Source: a virus
DNA: 64,000 nt
IMG/VR virus record: IMGVR_UViG_3300046820_000903
Location: 18,292 to 82,291 of that record
Reading direction: 5' to 3' (one strand)
Positions 6,745 through 14,785 of the stretch are shown in pieces. The first letter of the stretch is position 1. Every line of letters begins with the position of its first letter. A program made the translations under genes and the position numbers. The notes beneath the pieces were generated by a model. It worked only from the letters and a program-made list of their open reading frames with translations, ran no database searches and was not told the origin of the DNA.

Positions 6745-7014
6745 TTAACCTTGTCTGTCATAATAGTCGTGTTGGTTTTCATCAAGTTTAGTGTATAACT
6801 CTTTTGGTAAGAATAAGGCGGCAATTCTCCGGCTCATTGGCAAGTTTGTTTCTTTTGGACGTTTAATTAAAGGAGAAACTCTATAGCCCTCAAATCGTAA
6901 TGATTGTACTTGGTGGCTAAGGCCACAGCTACATATCTGCTTCAACGGCAGAGTATAGAACGTATTATCTGAACTGCAAAGATGTGACCAAGTTTCCATA
7001 ATGCTATATATCAC
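6745..7014 (-). CDS. Hypothetical protein with a Cys pair
   Basis: 89 residues if translation starts at GTG 7014, which overlaps the previous stop as GTGA; 84 residues if at ATG 6999. Family not recognised. An ICSCGLSH segment and an upstream Cys suggest metal binding, and the tail (PMSRRIAALFLPKELYTKL) is basic. Position between two short genes of the queE operon gives no further clue. Confidence 0.55.
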   Translation of the reverse strand: MIYSIMETWSHLCSSDNTFYTLPLKQICSCGLSHQVQSLRFEGYRVSPLIKRPKETNLPMSRRIAALFLPKELYTKLDENQHDYYDRQG

Positions 7015-7358
7015 TTAAGGTGAGTTTTTTCTAGATTTACAATTTCTGCCTTGATAGCTTCAGCAAAGTTTAATGCTGATTGCTTGTTTAAAAGCATATG
7101 ATGTTCTTGCTTGTGTACTCCATTAACAAGTATATCATACACAGCTTTTAACCTATCTCCCCAACCTTTCCAGATTGGCGTCCACGTAGTGACATAGAAG
7201 CTTACTTCAACATCAGGGATGTCTTTATCACGTTGAACTTCAATCCACATTTTAACAGCATGGTCATCGGAGGTACAATCACACTCAACGTTAAAAACTT
7301 TAGCATCTCCAAAATCATTGTCGATGCTGATGCCCTGCGCTGGTCGTTGTGCTTTCAT
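7011..7358 (-). CDS. Hypothetical protein downstream of queE
   Basis: 115 residues. ATG 7358 shares its A with the queE stop codon (TGATG), so the two are translationally coupled. CDCTSDDHAVKMWIEV, then SFYVTTWTPIWKGWGDRLKAVYDIL and a C-terminal helical part. I have seen similar proteins in phages without an assigned function. No catalytic motif is visible. Confidence 0.6.
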   Translation of the reverse strand: MKAQRPAQGISIDNDFGDAKVFNVECDCTSDDHAVKMWIEVQRDKDIPDVEVSFYVTTWTPIWKGWGDRLKAVYDILVNGVHKQEHHMLLNKQSALNFAEAIKAEIVNLEKTHLK

Positions 7359-8227
7359 CACTTGCCCCAACCGTTTGACCAGATGTCAACGTGCAGTCTA
7401 GGACTATATCTATAACCACGTGCCAGTGCTTCGTCTGCAATGTGTCTAGTATTTGAAAAGTATGCTTTGTCCGTGCCACCTACTGGCATAACATAAACTT
7501 GTCCACCAAAGCCTGCTTTGCGATACTCGCTAACTGCTTGGTCTACTTCTTTAAAATCTAAGATGTTATCAATAACAAACTTTAAGTAGGTATGTCCTAG
7601 TGTTTGATATTCGACTATAACATCGGGCTTAATAGCATCACTCCACTTTTCACCACTGGCACTTAACTTAGGGCTTACGCTAAAAGTTAGGTAGTCTCTG
7701 TCTCTACCAAAACGTGTCCATTCTTGAAACAAGTATTCATAAAAGTCTTCGTGTAACTTTTGAGTACCATTGGTTTCAAATGTTAAATTTTCTAAGTCTG
7801 CCATGCGTGGGTTGCTTAACAAACTTGGATAAAGCATTTGCCAACCCAACAACGGTTCACCACCTGTAATAACCAAATGTACATCGTTACCATTGTCTTG
7901 TAACCATTTATGATTAGGGGTAAGGTCTAGCATTGTGTCAATGCTTTGCTCTACGGAGTAGTTTGGACTAAGATGTTTAAAAGCAGGATGCCAACTTGCA
8001 TAGCTATCACATCCTGTTTGTGCTAACGGCAAGTCCATGAATGTTTTATATAAGTGAACTTCCTTACCAATGTCATCTGGCTCTGTAGTTTTCTCGCCAG
8101 CGGGCAGTCCAAAGCCCGGACACTTAAAGTTGCAACCAAATGTGCGGAAGAACACACTAGGTACACCTACAAAGCGTCCTTCGCCTTGTGCTGAGTAAAA
8201 GACTTCACTTACTTTAAATTCATTCAT
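7358..8227 (-). CDS. queE: 7-carboxy-7-deazaguanine synthase (radical SAM)
   Basis: 289 residues. QueE converts 6-carboxytetrahydropterin to 7-carboxy-7-deazaguanine, the third step from GTP toward preQ0. N-terminal VSEVFYSAQGEGRFVGVPS is the family signature. The Fe-S cluster cysteines are in CNFKC (32-36), with the third after an insertion in TGCDSYASW (about 72), the arrangement of long QueE proteins. VITGGEP (about 118) binds SAM. Pathway partners in the window are FolE, QueD and a DpdA-like transglycosylase. QueE is 8 nt overlapped by the MazG-like gene. Confidence 0.9.
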   Translation of the reverse strand: MNEFKVSEVFYSAQGEGRFVGVPSVFFRTFGCNFKCPGFGLPAGEKTTEPDDIGKEVHLYKTFMDLPLAQTGCDSYASWHPAFKHLSPNYSVEQSIDTMLDLTPNHKWLQDNGNDVHLVITGGEPLLGWQMLYPSLLSNPRMADLENLTFETNGTQKLHEDFYEYLFQEWTRFGRDRDYLTFSVSPKLSASGEKWSDAIKPDVIVEYQTLGHTYLKFVIDNILDFKEVDQAVSEYRKAGFGGQVYVMPVGGTDKAYFSNTRHIADEALARGYRYSPRLHVDIWSNGWGK

Positions 8228-8492
8228 AGATAGTAGACCACACTTTCAGTTTTTCAATTTTGGCTTGCTTTGCTTTGTCAAGGCCAGCTTCTGTTACAAT
8301 TCCCTTTAATTTTAACAGATCTACCATGGCAAGTACATCACCAATTTCACCTTCTAGGTGCTGTGCATTAGTTAGGGGCTTACCTGGCTTGAGGTTATCC
8401 AAACCAAAGCGATGACACTTGCTGACTGCTTGGATTACCTCTGCACATTCTTCACTGAGAATGTTCATAACTTCATGTAACTTGTTATCCAT
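8220..8492 (-). CDS. MazG-like nucleotide pyrophosphohydrolase
   Basis: 90 residues. EECAEVIQAVSKC (14-26) and EGEIGDVLAMVDLL (about 48-61) form the ExxE...ExxD metal-binding helices of the all-alpha NTP pyrophosphatase superfamily. Such phage enzymes hydrolyse (d)NTPs to monophosphates, and some have been proposed to act on alarmones. A single-domain protein of this size is typical. It overlaps queE by 8 nt. Confidence 0.8.
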   Translation of the reverse strand: MDNKLHEVMNILSEECAEVIQAVSKCHRFGLDNLKPGKPLTNAQHLEGEIGDVLAMVDLLKLKGIVTEAGLDKAKQAKIEKLKVWSTIYE

Positions 8493-8493
8493 A

Positions 8494-9045
8494 TTAACCT
8501 AAGTCCTGTCCGTAATCATCTGTAAATTTATCTAGCTTGTGTCTTTCAATTGCGGCACGAAGTGCTTCTTCAATAAGTGCATTAAAAGTCATATCACGTT
8601 CGTGAGCTAGCTTCATATATTTTAGCAATTCTTCGTCAGTGAAGTCAACTGGTACTTGCACACGAGTATCATAGGTTTCACCATTTACAATGGCTTCTAG
8701 TTTTTCAAGGAAGTCTTCTTCTACTTCCAAATCAGTGTAGTCAACGTCATCCCACGCTTGGTTACCAAGCGCACCGCGACTAGATGCCTCAGCACTATGT
8801 TTAGCCTGATACTTGGGATTGATTAATCGATATGCTCGATCATTTGTATAGTCACATACTTCAACTTCATATACTTTTTGGCTCTTTGTGCTAAACACAA
8901 TGTTAGCACTCCATCCACCACTACCATGGATGCCATTCCATGAACTTAGTTGATATGAGTTTGAACCATAGCAAGTCCATCCATAGTCGCCGCCTTCGGT
9001 AATACGGAATCCAGTTGTTTCAAAAAATTGTTGCAAGCTAATCAT
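8494..9045 (-). CDS. Hypothetical protein with C-terminal ribbon-helix-helix-like segment
   Basis: 183 residues. The N-terminal 90 residues are rich in W, G and S (GGDYGWTCYGSNSYQLSSW) with no known family. The C-terminus (TRVQVPVDFTDEELLKYM followed by two helices ending in AIERHKL) has the strand-helix-helix pattern of RHH DNA-binding domains, so a transcription regulator is possible. The linker contains an acidic stretch. Early operon member. Confidence 0.55.
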   Translation of the reverse strand: MISLQQFFETTGFRITEGGDYGWTCYGSNSYQLSSWNGIHGSGGWSANIVFSTKSQKVYEVEVCDYTNDRAYRLINPKYQAKHSAEASSRGALGNQAWDDVDYTDLEVEEDFLEKLEAIVNGETYDTRVQVPVDFTDEELLKYMKLAHERDMTFNALIEEALRAAIERHKLDKFTDDYGQDLG

Positions 9046-9054
9046 ACTAACTCC

Positions 9055-9894
9055 TTAAATTTCAATTAAAATGTCAGGGTTCCAACCTGACTCTTCGCCG
9101 TGCGATTCATAACCACGTGGGTTACAAACAACTCTAGTTTCACCAATCATATAATCAAATGTTTGGTGCATATGGCCATGTGTCCATAGTTTAATCTGCG
9201 GACGATCTAATATAAACTCACTTAGGTCGCTAGCATAGCCACCATTCATGAGTGTATCGTGTTTGTACTGCTTGCTAATGCTTTGATAGCTAGGCGCATG
9301 GTGACCAACAACCACGCACTTCCTGTCTTTGTTGGCATCAACAATTTGCTTAATATACTCAACTGTTTTACGATGCCGGTCCATGGCATGTGCAGGACGT
9401 AGTTTAGTATATCCATGCTCGTCATTACGAATAACACGGAAGTCATTCATCATGTCACCAATGGTATGTAAGGTCATTGGATCACCTTTGTTCATGTCAG
9501 TCCATAGTGTACCACCTACAAATAGTACACCTTCAATAAACTGCATGTCACGTTCCAAGAAGTATATGTTAGGAAATTTAGCACATTCTTCACGTAGGTG
9601 TTCTACACCTCTGTGGAATTCTCCGTGGTAGAATTCATGATTACCAGCAACATAAACCACATGCGGGAATTGAAAACTACAACGCTTTAAAAAGTCGCGA
9701 AATAACTGAGCACGAGCCTGTCCAAATTTTAGTGCGGCAATTTCTAAGTGGCTGTACTTTGCTTCGGGGTGGTCGTGTAAGTCGTTGATGATCATAATGT
9801 CACCAGACAAAATAAGGACATCATAGTCCTTGTCGTTTTTAATGTTAATGTCTACAAACTCAAGGTGTAAATCACTAACCAGTTTGATCTTCAT
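9055..9894 (-). CDS. Calcineurin-like metallophosphoesterase
   Basis: 279 residues with all the blocks of the family: SDLHLE (7-12), GDIM (about 31), GNHEFY (about 85), VVVGHHAPS (about 196) and THGHMHQ (about 240). These bind a dinuclear metal centre and hydrolyse phosphomono- or diesters. Targets in phages range from nucleotides to RNA 2',3'-cyclic phosphates; nothing here sets the substrate. It overlaps the preceding gene by 20 nt. Confidence 0.85.
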   Translation of the reverse strand: MKIKLVSDLHLEFVDINIKNDKDYDVLILSGDIMIINDLHDHPEAKYSHLEIAALKFGQARAQLFRDFLKRCSFQFPHVVYVAGNHEFYHGEFHRGVEHLREECAKFPNIYFLERDMQFIEGVLFVGGTLWTDMNKGDPMTLHTIGDMMNDFRVIRNDEHGYTKLRPAHAMDRHRKTVEYIKQIVDANKDRKCVVVGHHAPSYQSISKQYKHDTLMNGGYASDLSEFILDRPQIKLWTHGHMHQTFDYMIGETRVVCNPRGYESHGEESGWNPDILIEI

Positions 9895-10168
9895 TGCCAG
9901 CTTCCAGTTTTGCTATGGAGTTTAGTCCGTTTACTGGGATTCCATCTTCGTCAACGATTGCAAAACCATCAAAGACAAACCCAGCACCTTTACAAAAGTC
10001 TTCAAACGCTTGTAAAATTTCTTCTAGGTTGTCATGATTATGATCTAAGACAAGTTTCCTAGTACCATCATTGTAGCATAACACCCATTGTGTGTCAAGC
10101 TCATTCTTGTCTATTTTGCCTAACGAGTGCAATGCTTTAACAATGGTGTCCCAATCTTTATTGCTCAT
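9875..10168 (-). CDS. Hypothetical protein
   Basis: 97 acidic residues, family not recognised (MSNKDWDTIVKALHSLG ... FVFDGFAIVDEDGIPVNGL). It overlaps both neighbours, so is probably coupled to the dehydrogenase before it and the phosphoesterase after it. Confidence 0.6.
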   Translation of the reverse strand: MSNKDWDTIVKALHSLGKIDKNELDTQWVLCYNDGTRKLVLDHNHDNLEEILQAFEDFCKGAGFVFDGFAIVDEDGIPVNGLNSIAKLEAGNEDQTG

Positions 10169-10949
10169 TGGACCTCAATGATTCGTTTAATACAGAAATG
10201 GCTCTAATCAAATCAATGTGTATGCCAGACTTAACAAGGGCCGCCTCAAATGTTTTTACATCTTTTGGAAAGCATTTTCCACTAAATCCGTACATACCAT
10301 CAGCACCTGGAACTGTCCAATGGCTTACTCCAAGTCGACCTTCGTGTGTTAACAATTGTTTAACAACATCATATGAGGCACCATGTGCTTTGCATAATTG
10401 TGAAACTTGATTAGCAAAGATAACCTTCATTGCCAAGAATGTATTTGTAGATAGCTTTGCTATCATTGCTTCCAGAGGATCTGTGATAATAGTAAGGCCA
10501 GGGTAACTCATTACAAGGTCTGAAAACTCTTTAGCATCACCACCCAATACAATTACATTTGGATTCATTGCATCTTCTCGCCAAGTTGCTTCTCTGATAT
10601 ATTCAGGCCATACAATTAAATCATCACCAAACAATTCAATCAACTTTTGAACCGACTCGATGCTTGATGTACTACGTAAAACAATCTTGCCTTTAAAACC
10701 TTTTTCTAATGCTTCGTTAATTGCCGAGTCAACATTAGCTGTAGAGTTTTCTGGAATTGGTAGAGAATCATCTAAGTCTGTGTTTACACAAATTACAAGG
10801 TACTCTGCTTTATCCCATGAATCAGGATTAGCAATGATTCCTTTTGGTGGATCGTTAAAAATAACATCAATTGAGGGATTGAAGTTTTTTAGAAAAAGTT
10901 CTGTGGATTGGCCAACAATGCCTTGGCCTTGAATGATAATAGAGGTCAT
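10158..10949 (-). CDS. Short UDP-glucose/GDP-mannose dehydrogenase-type protein
   Basis: 263 residues. QGQGIVGQ (7-14) is the NAD-binding loop, LSTNTFLAMKV carries the substrate-contacting Asn/Lys segment, and GFSGKCFPKD (about 226-235) holds the catalytic Cys and Lys of the family. Full-length enzymes run to 390-450 residues with a C-terminal UDP-binding Rossmann domain, which is absent here. It may work as a reduced enzyme on a different sugar nucleotide, or dimerise unusually. The early promoter ends five bases before the ATG, so the mRNA is predicted leaderless. Confidence 0.78.
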   Translation of the reverse strand: MTSIIIQGQGIVGQSTELFLKNFNPSIDVIFNDPPKGIIANPDSWDKAEYLVICVNTDLDDSLPIPENSTANVDSAINEALEKGFKGKIVLRSTSSIESVQKLIELFGDDLIVWPEYIREATWREDAMNPNVIVLGGDAKEFSDLVMSYPGLTIITDPLEAMIAKLSTNTFLAMKVIFANQVSQLCKAHGASYDVVKQLLTHEGRLGVSHWTVPGADGMYGFSGKCFPKDVKTFEAALVKSGIHIDLIRAISVLNESLRSNEQ

Positions 10950-10954
10950 AATTT

Positions 10955-10983
10955 ATTTTAACACAAATAGTTTTTAATGTCAA
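10955..10983 (-). promoter_or_regulatory. Sigma70-type early promoter
   Basis: On the minus strand: TTGACA (10983-10978), 17 bp, TAAAAT (10960-10955), then AAATT and ATG 10949. It implies a leaderless message heading the queE-region operon. Confidence 0.65.
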
Positions 10984-11729
10984 GGACGGATTGCGTACTC
11001 TGGATACTTTGCTATGCTACGATCAAGTAGTTCTTCTAGTCGATTTACATCAATCCAGCCTTTGATAACTACAAGAATTTTTCTATACTTTGGATTAAAG
11101 TCTGCGCCGTGTAAGTAGTCTTCGTTGTTCCATGAAAACGTATTTGAGTCCTCGGGCAAGCTTATATAATAACGGCCCGACTTAGGCACACGTTTTTTTG
11201 AATTGGGCTTATACTTTTCACTTGAGCATAACCAAAAAGTTTCTTTGGGATTTTGGTCAGCTAACTTAATACGTATCTCAGTTGGAAAACGCATAATACC
11301 ATCAAGCGCTGGAGGCATATTACCATCGTAATGTGCAATAATAGTTTTATGTGCGCTCCATAATCTAATTGAGCGAATTCTTACATAAGGCAGTTCTTCA
11401 AATATACGTTTAAGGTATCTGGGTTGCGAGTAAGCAAGGTTGGTTGAAACTTTTGTTTTCCATGCGGCATCTTTAAGAAGCTTTGCATCTTCGTACAATG
11501 CAAGACCGTCCCATTGAGTATGTTCAAGTGAAGGGTTGTTAGTTCCAACAGCACCACGGTCAATTATTTGTCTAGCAACGTTTTCTTTTTCTTCATGCCA
11601 TATACGCCAAAACTCTTCTGGATTGTCTAGTTCAAATTTTGGTACGTCAAGTGGCAAATAAGCAATGCCCTTGTACTTTTCTATAAGTCTTGGACATTGT
11701 GAAAGATTGATTAGAGATTCTAGACCCAT
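10980..11729 (-). CDS. Putative Fe(II)/2-oxoglutarate-dependent hydroxylase (Asp/Asn beta-hydroxylase-like)
   Basis: 249 residues. IAHYDGN (about 132-138) gives an HxD pair, followed by RFPTEIRIKL and, downstream, YLHGAD with a possible distal His. The spacing suits the double-stranded beta-helix of aspartyl/asparaginyl hydroxylases, which are frequent in T4-like cyanophages. The substrate is unknown. It starts directly after the ferredoxin stop, which could supply electrons to keep the iron reduced (inference). Confidence 0.55.
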   Translation of the reverse strand: MGLESLINLSQCPRLIEKYKGIAYLPLDVPKFELDNPEEFWRIWHEEKENVARQIIDRGAVGTNNPSLEHTQWDGLALYEDAKLLKDAAWKTKVSTNLAYSQPRYLKRIFEELPYVRIRSIRLWSAHKTIIAHYDGNMPPALDGIMRFPTEIRIKLADQNPKETFWLCSSEKYKPNSKKRVPKSGRYYISLPEDSNTFSWNNEDYLHGADFNPKYRKILVVIKGWIDVNRLEELLDRSIAKYPEYAIRP

Positions 11730-12053
11730 TTACTTTTCCAACAAATGCGTTTTTTCTTTAACGTCTTTGAATTCATCAGCAGTTTCGAGCTGGGGCTTCT
11801 TCTTTAGGATGGTTGGCCAAATCATACTAAGCTCTGCGTTTAATGCAATATATGGATGTTGACTTGCATCAACATCAGTATCTGCAAAAATTGCATCTAC
11901 TGGGCACTCTGGCACACATACTCCACAGTCAATGCATTCATCTGGATCAATAACAATAAAGTTAGGCCCTTCTTTAAAACAGTCAACTGGGCATACGTCT
12001 ACACAATCAGTGTACTTGCACTTGACACAACTTTCAGTAACTACATAAGTCAT
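11730..12053 (-). CDS. fdxA: 7Fe/8Fe bacterial-type ferredoxin
   Basis: 107 residues. [14 protein letters not shown] (9-22) and [12 protein letters not shown] (about 40-51) are the two cluster motifs. The first, C-x7-C with CVDVCP, is typical of the 3Fe-4S plus 4Fe-4S FdxA type, including its long C-terminal tail ending in a helical extension. The electron partner could be QueE or the other radical SAM enzymes in the window, or host metabolism; this is inference. Confidence 0.9.
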   Translation of the reverse strand: MTYVVTESCVKCKYTDCVDVCPVDCFKEGPNFIVIDPDECIDCGVCVPECPVDAIFADTDVDASQHPYIALNAELSMIWPTILKKKPQLETADEFKDVKEKTHLLEK

Positions 12054-12467
12054 TTATATTTTCCAATTAGATTCAATGTATTCTTTATTATCAGGCTTAT
12101 TGCCTGTAAGCCCTAGCATACTTCTGTATGCCTGCCATGCTTCTTGTACCATTGGATCTGTATGTCCACCAGTAGGTAAAAGATCTGCCCATACAGCATC
12201 TTCTTGCATCATACTTCTATATATACCAAAGTTGCGAGGCTGGTGTATTTTGCCCTCACGAAATAGAACACTGGCTACACCTTGACAGTCAGACTCGTCT
12301 AATCCATCCAAGTATCCAGGCCTATACATATATTCTTGAATGATTGGAACCAGTTGTTCCTGTGTTTCAAACCGTGTACCAGCTACAATAACAACAACAT
12401 CGTTGATATCAACTACATCCATAACAATGTCACGAATACAACGACCTAGGCTAAAACCAACTTTCAT
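12054..12467 (-). CDS. Hypothetical protein following a phosphoribosyltransferase
   Basis: 137 residues from ATG 12467, with an AGGAG site and an ATGA overlap with the upstream stop; an upstream start at 12512 is possible but has no site. Family not recognised: MKVGFSLGRCIRDIVMD, then DVVVIVAGTRF and RPRNFGIYRSM-like segments, ending EYIESNWKI. The pattern suggests a small alpha/beta enzyme or binding protein. Genetic coupling points to a role linked to the PRTase. Confidence 0.6.
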   Translation of the reverse strand: MKVGFSLGRCIRDIVMDVVDINDVVVIVAGTRFETQEQLVPIIQEYMYRPGYLDGLDESDCQGVASVLFREGKIHQPRNFGIYRSMMQEDAVWADLLPTGGHTDPMVQEAWQAYRSMLGLTGNKPDNKEYIESNWKI

Positions 12468-12970
12468 AATGTACTCCTGTTCCACCAAGATTCCCAAGGA
12501 AAATCGATCCAAATATCGTTTTCCGCTTTGTTAACGCTCATACCACAGTAGTCAGTATACTGGTTGCTGGCCTCATTGTCAACCAAAGCGGCAAACCGTA
12601 TTGCACTATGCCAATACTTTTCAATAAAATCTGGCTCAATACCAGCTACACTAGACGCCCAATCTTCCATGAGCCACTGTTGTGTTGCCCCTGAATCATT
12701 GATGTCATCAACTAACAAGATTTTCTTCCCGGCTATAACATCTTCTGGAGCCCACAGTAAAGATTCTGTTTGCGGGTTATCTCGCAATGATATCTTGACA
12801 GCTTCATGCGGCACTCCCAGGTAATGACTCATCATTATGCTTATAGGTAGACCACCACGATCGACACCTATTACAACATCCGGACGCCAGTCCTGCTTTT
12901 GCATTTGTCGAAGTATTTCCTGTACAGTATTCTGTACATCTTGCCAGCCTAGTGTTAGTTTATTACTCAT
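12464..12970 (-). CDS. Type I phosphoribosyltransferase (XGPRT/HGPRT-like)
   Basis: 168 residues. The PRPP-binding signature KILLVDDINDSGATQ (about 82-96) and VIGVDRGGLPISIMM (about 33-47) define a purine PRTase fold. Relatives salvage guanine, xanthine or hypoxanthine. In this neighbourhood (FolE, QueE) a role in purine supply, or in handling 7-deazapurine bases, is possible but unproven. Confidence 0.82.
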   Translation of the reverse strand: MSNKLTLGWQDVQNTVQEILRQMQKQDWRPDVVIGVDRGGLPISIMMSHYLGVPHEAVKISLRDNPQTESLLWAPEDVIAGKKILLVDDINDSGATQQWLMEDWASSVAGIEPDFIEKYWHSAIRFAALVDNEASNQYTDYCGMSVNKAENDIWIDFPWESWWNRSTL

Positions 12971-13472
12971 TGGAATCTGGTCCGCTTAAAAGTTTTTCTA
13001 TTGCCTTATACTCATCATACATTTCTTTTAGCATGGGATACTTTTCATGCATTTCAAAATTTGGTGCAATTATTAGTAAACGCCTCTTTAGTGTTTCCAT
13101 CATGTCTGCCAGTTCGTCGATATCAATTTTACTCTTTCCAGTTTTAATATAACTTTTGTTATCTTCATTGGCAATTGATATATTAGGTTGACTTGATCCT
13201 ATAGTATATGTAGACTGTCCAATTCCATTGCTACTAAGGTATGCACCGCTAGTTCCAGATAGACCTGTTATTGTTATGTTTCCCAAGTCAATAGGGTTAA
13301 GTGGACCCAAGCTAATAGTATCATATGTGCCATTTAAATCTATAGAGGCAGTTTCAATTTCTTCTGCTATAAAACCAGTTTGAGTAGACATATTTGTCTC
13401 ATCCCATTTAAACTCAACAGGATCTATAGTGGACAGTACATCCTTCAATTTGTTTTTAGTATCATCATTCAT
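12963..13472 (-). CDS. Hypothetical protein, tail/head-associated type
   Basis: 169 residues. The N-terminus (VEFKW...TGFIAEEIE) is reminiscent of the intramolecular chaperone domain S74 of tail spikes. The middle is Ser/Thr/Gly-rich beta sequence. The C-terminus (LKRRLLIIAPNFEMHEKYPMLKEMYDEYKAIEKLL) is a helical motif I recall at the end of several T4-like virion proteins. It overlaps the PRTase gene by 8 nt. An S74 domain is not convincingly complete. Confidence 0.5.
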   Translation of the reverse strand: MNDDTKNKLKDVLSTIDPVEFKWDETNMSTQTGFIAEEIETASIDLNGTYDTISLGPLNPIDLGNITITGLSGTSGAYLSSNGIGQSTYTIGSSQPNISIANEDNKSYIKTGKSKIDIDELADMMETLKRRLLIIAPNFEMHEKYPMLKEMYDEYKAIEKLLSGPDSNE

Positions 13473-13475
13473 ACT

Positions 13476-14219
13476 TTACCGTGGGGCAAATTCTTGTTGC
13501 ATTTTAATATTGTCAAAGAACTCTTTCTTTGTACTTTGATCATCCTTAAAGGCACCTTTAAGTACTGTGGTCTGTGTCAAACTAGAGTGTGCCATAATGC
13601 CGCGATTCTCACAGCATCCGTGCGTGGCTTGAATGTATACTGCTACGTTTTCAGAGTCAGTAGCTTTGCTAATCTCGCGGGCGATGTCGTTACAAAGTTC
13701 CTCCTGGAGAGTACCTCGTCTGGCGCACCACTGGGCAATTCTTGTGTACTTCGATAAGCCAATAAGTTTATTAGCGGCAATAATACCAATATAGGCAACA
13801 CCACTAACAGGCTGATGATGATGACTGCACATACTGCGAAGCTCGCTACGTACAACAAGCATACCTTCATAACGGTCCGCTGAGTCATTTGGAAATGCTG
13901 TTGCATCTGGTGGTGTTTCATATCTACCTGCCATTATTTCATTGAAGTACATTTTAGCAAGTCGTCTTGCAGTACCTTTTGAGTTTGGATCGTCTTCACG
14001 ATCGATAAGCAACCTATCAAGCACTAGTTCAAATGCTTCTGCGGCTTCGTTAATTAACACTTCTTTTTCAGATTCGTTAATGTATTCGCTGATGTTGTCG
14101 CCAGCCCAAAAGCGTTTACCTTCACGCCTCATTCTAGAACGAATGTAGCCACCTAAGTAGCCTTCTGAATACCCACCATCGCCTGCCATTGCGTCCAGGC
14201 CTGTTTCTTTATTTGTCAA
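13476..14219 (-). CDS. folE: GTP cyclohydrolase I
   Basis: 247 residues. FolE hydrolyses GTP to dihydroneopterin triphosphate, the first step of folate and 7-deazaguanine synthesis. Zinc ligands are in MCSHHHQP (about 130-137) and HGCCENRG (about 200-207), with AANKLIGLSKYTRI between. The N-terminal 40 residues are an unusual extension (GYLGGYIRSRMRREGK). The gene follows an early promoter and a 5' hairpin. With QueE, QueD and DpdA it makes a 7-deazaguanine DNA-modification route. Confidence 0.92.
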   Translation of the reverse strand: MTNKETGLDAMAGDGGYSEGYLGGYIRSRMRREGKRFWAGDNISEYINESEKEVLINEAAEAFELVLDRLLIDREDDPNSKGTARRLAKMYFNEIMAGRYETPPDATAFPNDSADRYEGMLVVRSELRSMCSHHHQPVSGVAYIGIIAANKLIGLSKYTRIAQWCARRGTLQEELCNDIAREISKATDSENVAVYIQATHGCCENRGIMAHSSLTQTTVLKGAFKDDQSTKKEFFDNIKMQQEFAPR

Positions 14220-14237
14220 TTTTGTTTCTCCGAGTTA

Positions 14238-14253
14238 ATGACGTGGATGTCAT
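14238..14253 (-). promoter_or_regulatory. 5' stem-loop of the folE transcript
   Basis: ATGAC-ATCCAC-GTCAT gives a 5-bp stem and a 6-nt loop beginning seven or eight bases after the -10 box, that is at predicted +1. Confidence 0.4.
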
Positions 14254-14260
14254 ATTGTTT

Positions 14261-14289
14261 ATTGTAACATCTATTTAGGAATTTAGCAA
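14261..14289 (-). promoter_or_regulatory. Sigma70-type early promoter for folE
   Basis: On the minus strand: TTGCTA (14289-14284), 17 bp, TACAAT (14266-14261). The -35 box is weaker than in the other early promoters. Confidence 0.5.
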
Positions 14290-14562
14290 GACTTCACTTG
14301 GCCAACTTAGCATGTATAACATTAAATCTTCTGCCTTTTTAAAGTGTATCAGTATGGTAATGTTAAAGTCTGGTGCTAACATTATATCCTTATCTGCATT
14401 CATCTTACCAAGTTTACGCCAATTAAAGTCGTTTCCTTTGTAATCAGTTGCGGTCCATCTATTCTTGCAATTATCAATCAACCACCGCCTAATGTCTTTG
14501 AGTATAAACAATGAAGCGGCGGTCTTGGCCGAATATACTTTATCCTTGGTTTGCGTTAGCAT
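14275..14562 (-). CDS. Small W-motif family protein (detached member)
   Basis: 95 residues from ATG 14562, overlapping the glutaredoxin end by 23 nt. DIRRWLIDNCKNRW, FNWRKLG, then ITILIHFKKAEDLMLYMLSWP. The order (W-containing helix, aromatic strand, short strand plus acidic pair, then LxW near the C-terminus) matches proteins in the 25.5-27.5 kb array. No known family. Its 3' end contains the folE promoter. Confidence 0.6.
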   Translation of the reverse strand: MLTQTKDKVYSAKTAASLFILKDIRRWLIDNCKNRWTATDYKGNDFNWRKLGKMNADKDIMLAPDFNITILIHFKKAEDLMLYMLSWPSEVLLNS

Positions 14563-14785
14563 AGAACTCACTTTTACGCAAGTCATCCCAACCACCTACT
14601 AACTTACCATCAATTACAATTTGTGGAACAGCACGGGCTGATGGAACGGCTTCTAATAAGTTCTCACGAGTAAAACCATTAGTACCAATTTTATGTTCGG
14701 TGAAAGCAATGTTCTTGCTCTTCATCCAGTTTTTTGCCATATCGCAAAACTGGCATTGTTCTTTACTATATATAACGACTTGCAT
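14540..14785 (-). CDS. Glutaredoxin
   Basis: 81 residues with the dithiol active site CQFC (11-14), the cis-Pro segment ARAVPQIVIDGKLVGGWDDL and the usual glutaredoxin length. T4-like phages use such proteins to reduce ribonucleotide reductase; no reductase is in this window. Confidence 0.9.
   Translation of the reverse strand: MQVVIYSKEQCQFCDMAKNWMKSKNIAFTEHKIGTNGFTRENLLEAVPSARAVPQIVIDGKLVGGWDDLRKSEFYANANQG

Noticed and set aside
11730-12053. Host DNA contamination suggested by ferredoxin, FolE and other metabolic genes
   Set aside because: These genes lie within overlapping operons beside phage polymerase and RNase H, with the same gene packing and promoters. Auxiliary metabolic genes are normal in T4-like phages.
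12963-13472. Tail-spike S74 autochaperone domain
   Set aside because: Only a short GFIAEEIE-like segment resembles it; the catalytic Ser/Lys context and domain length are missing.
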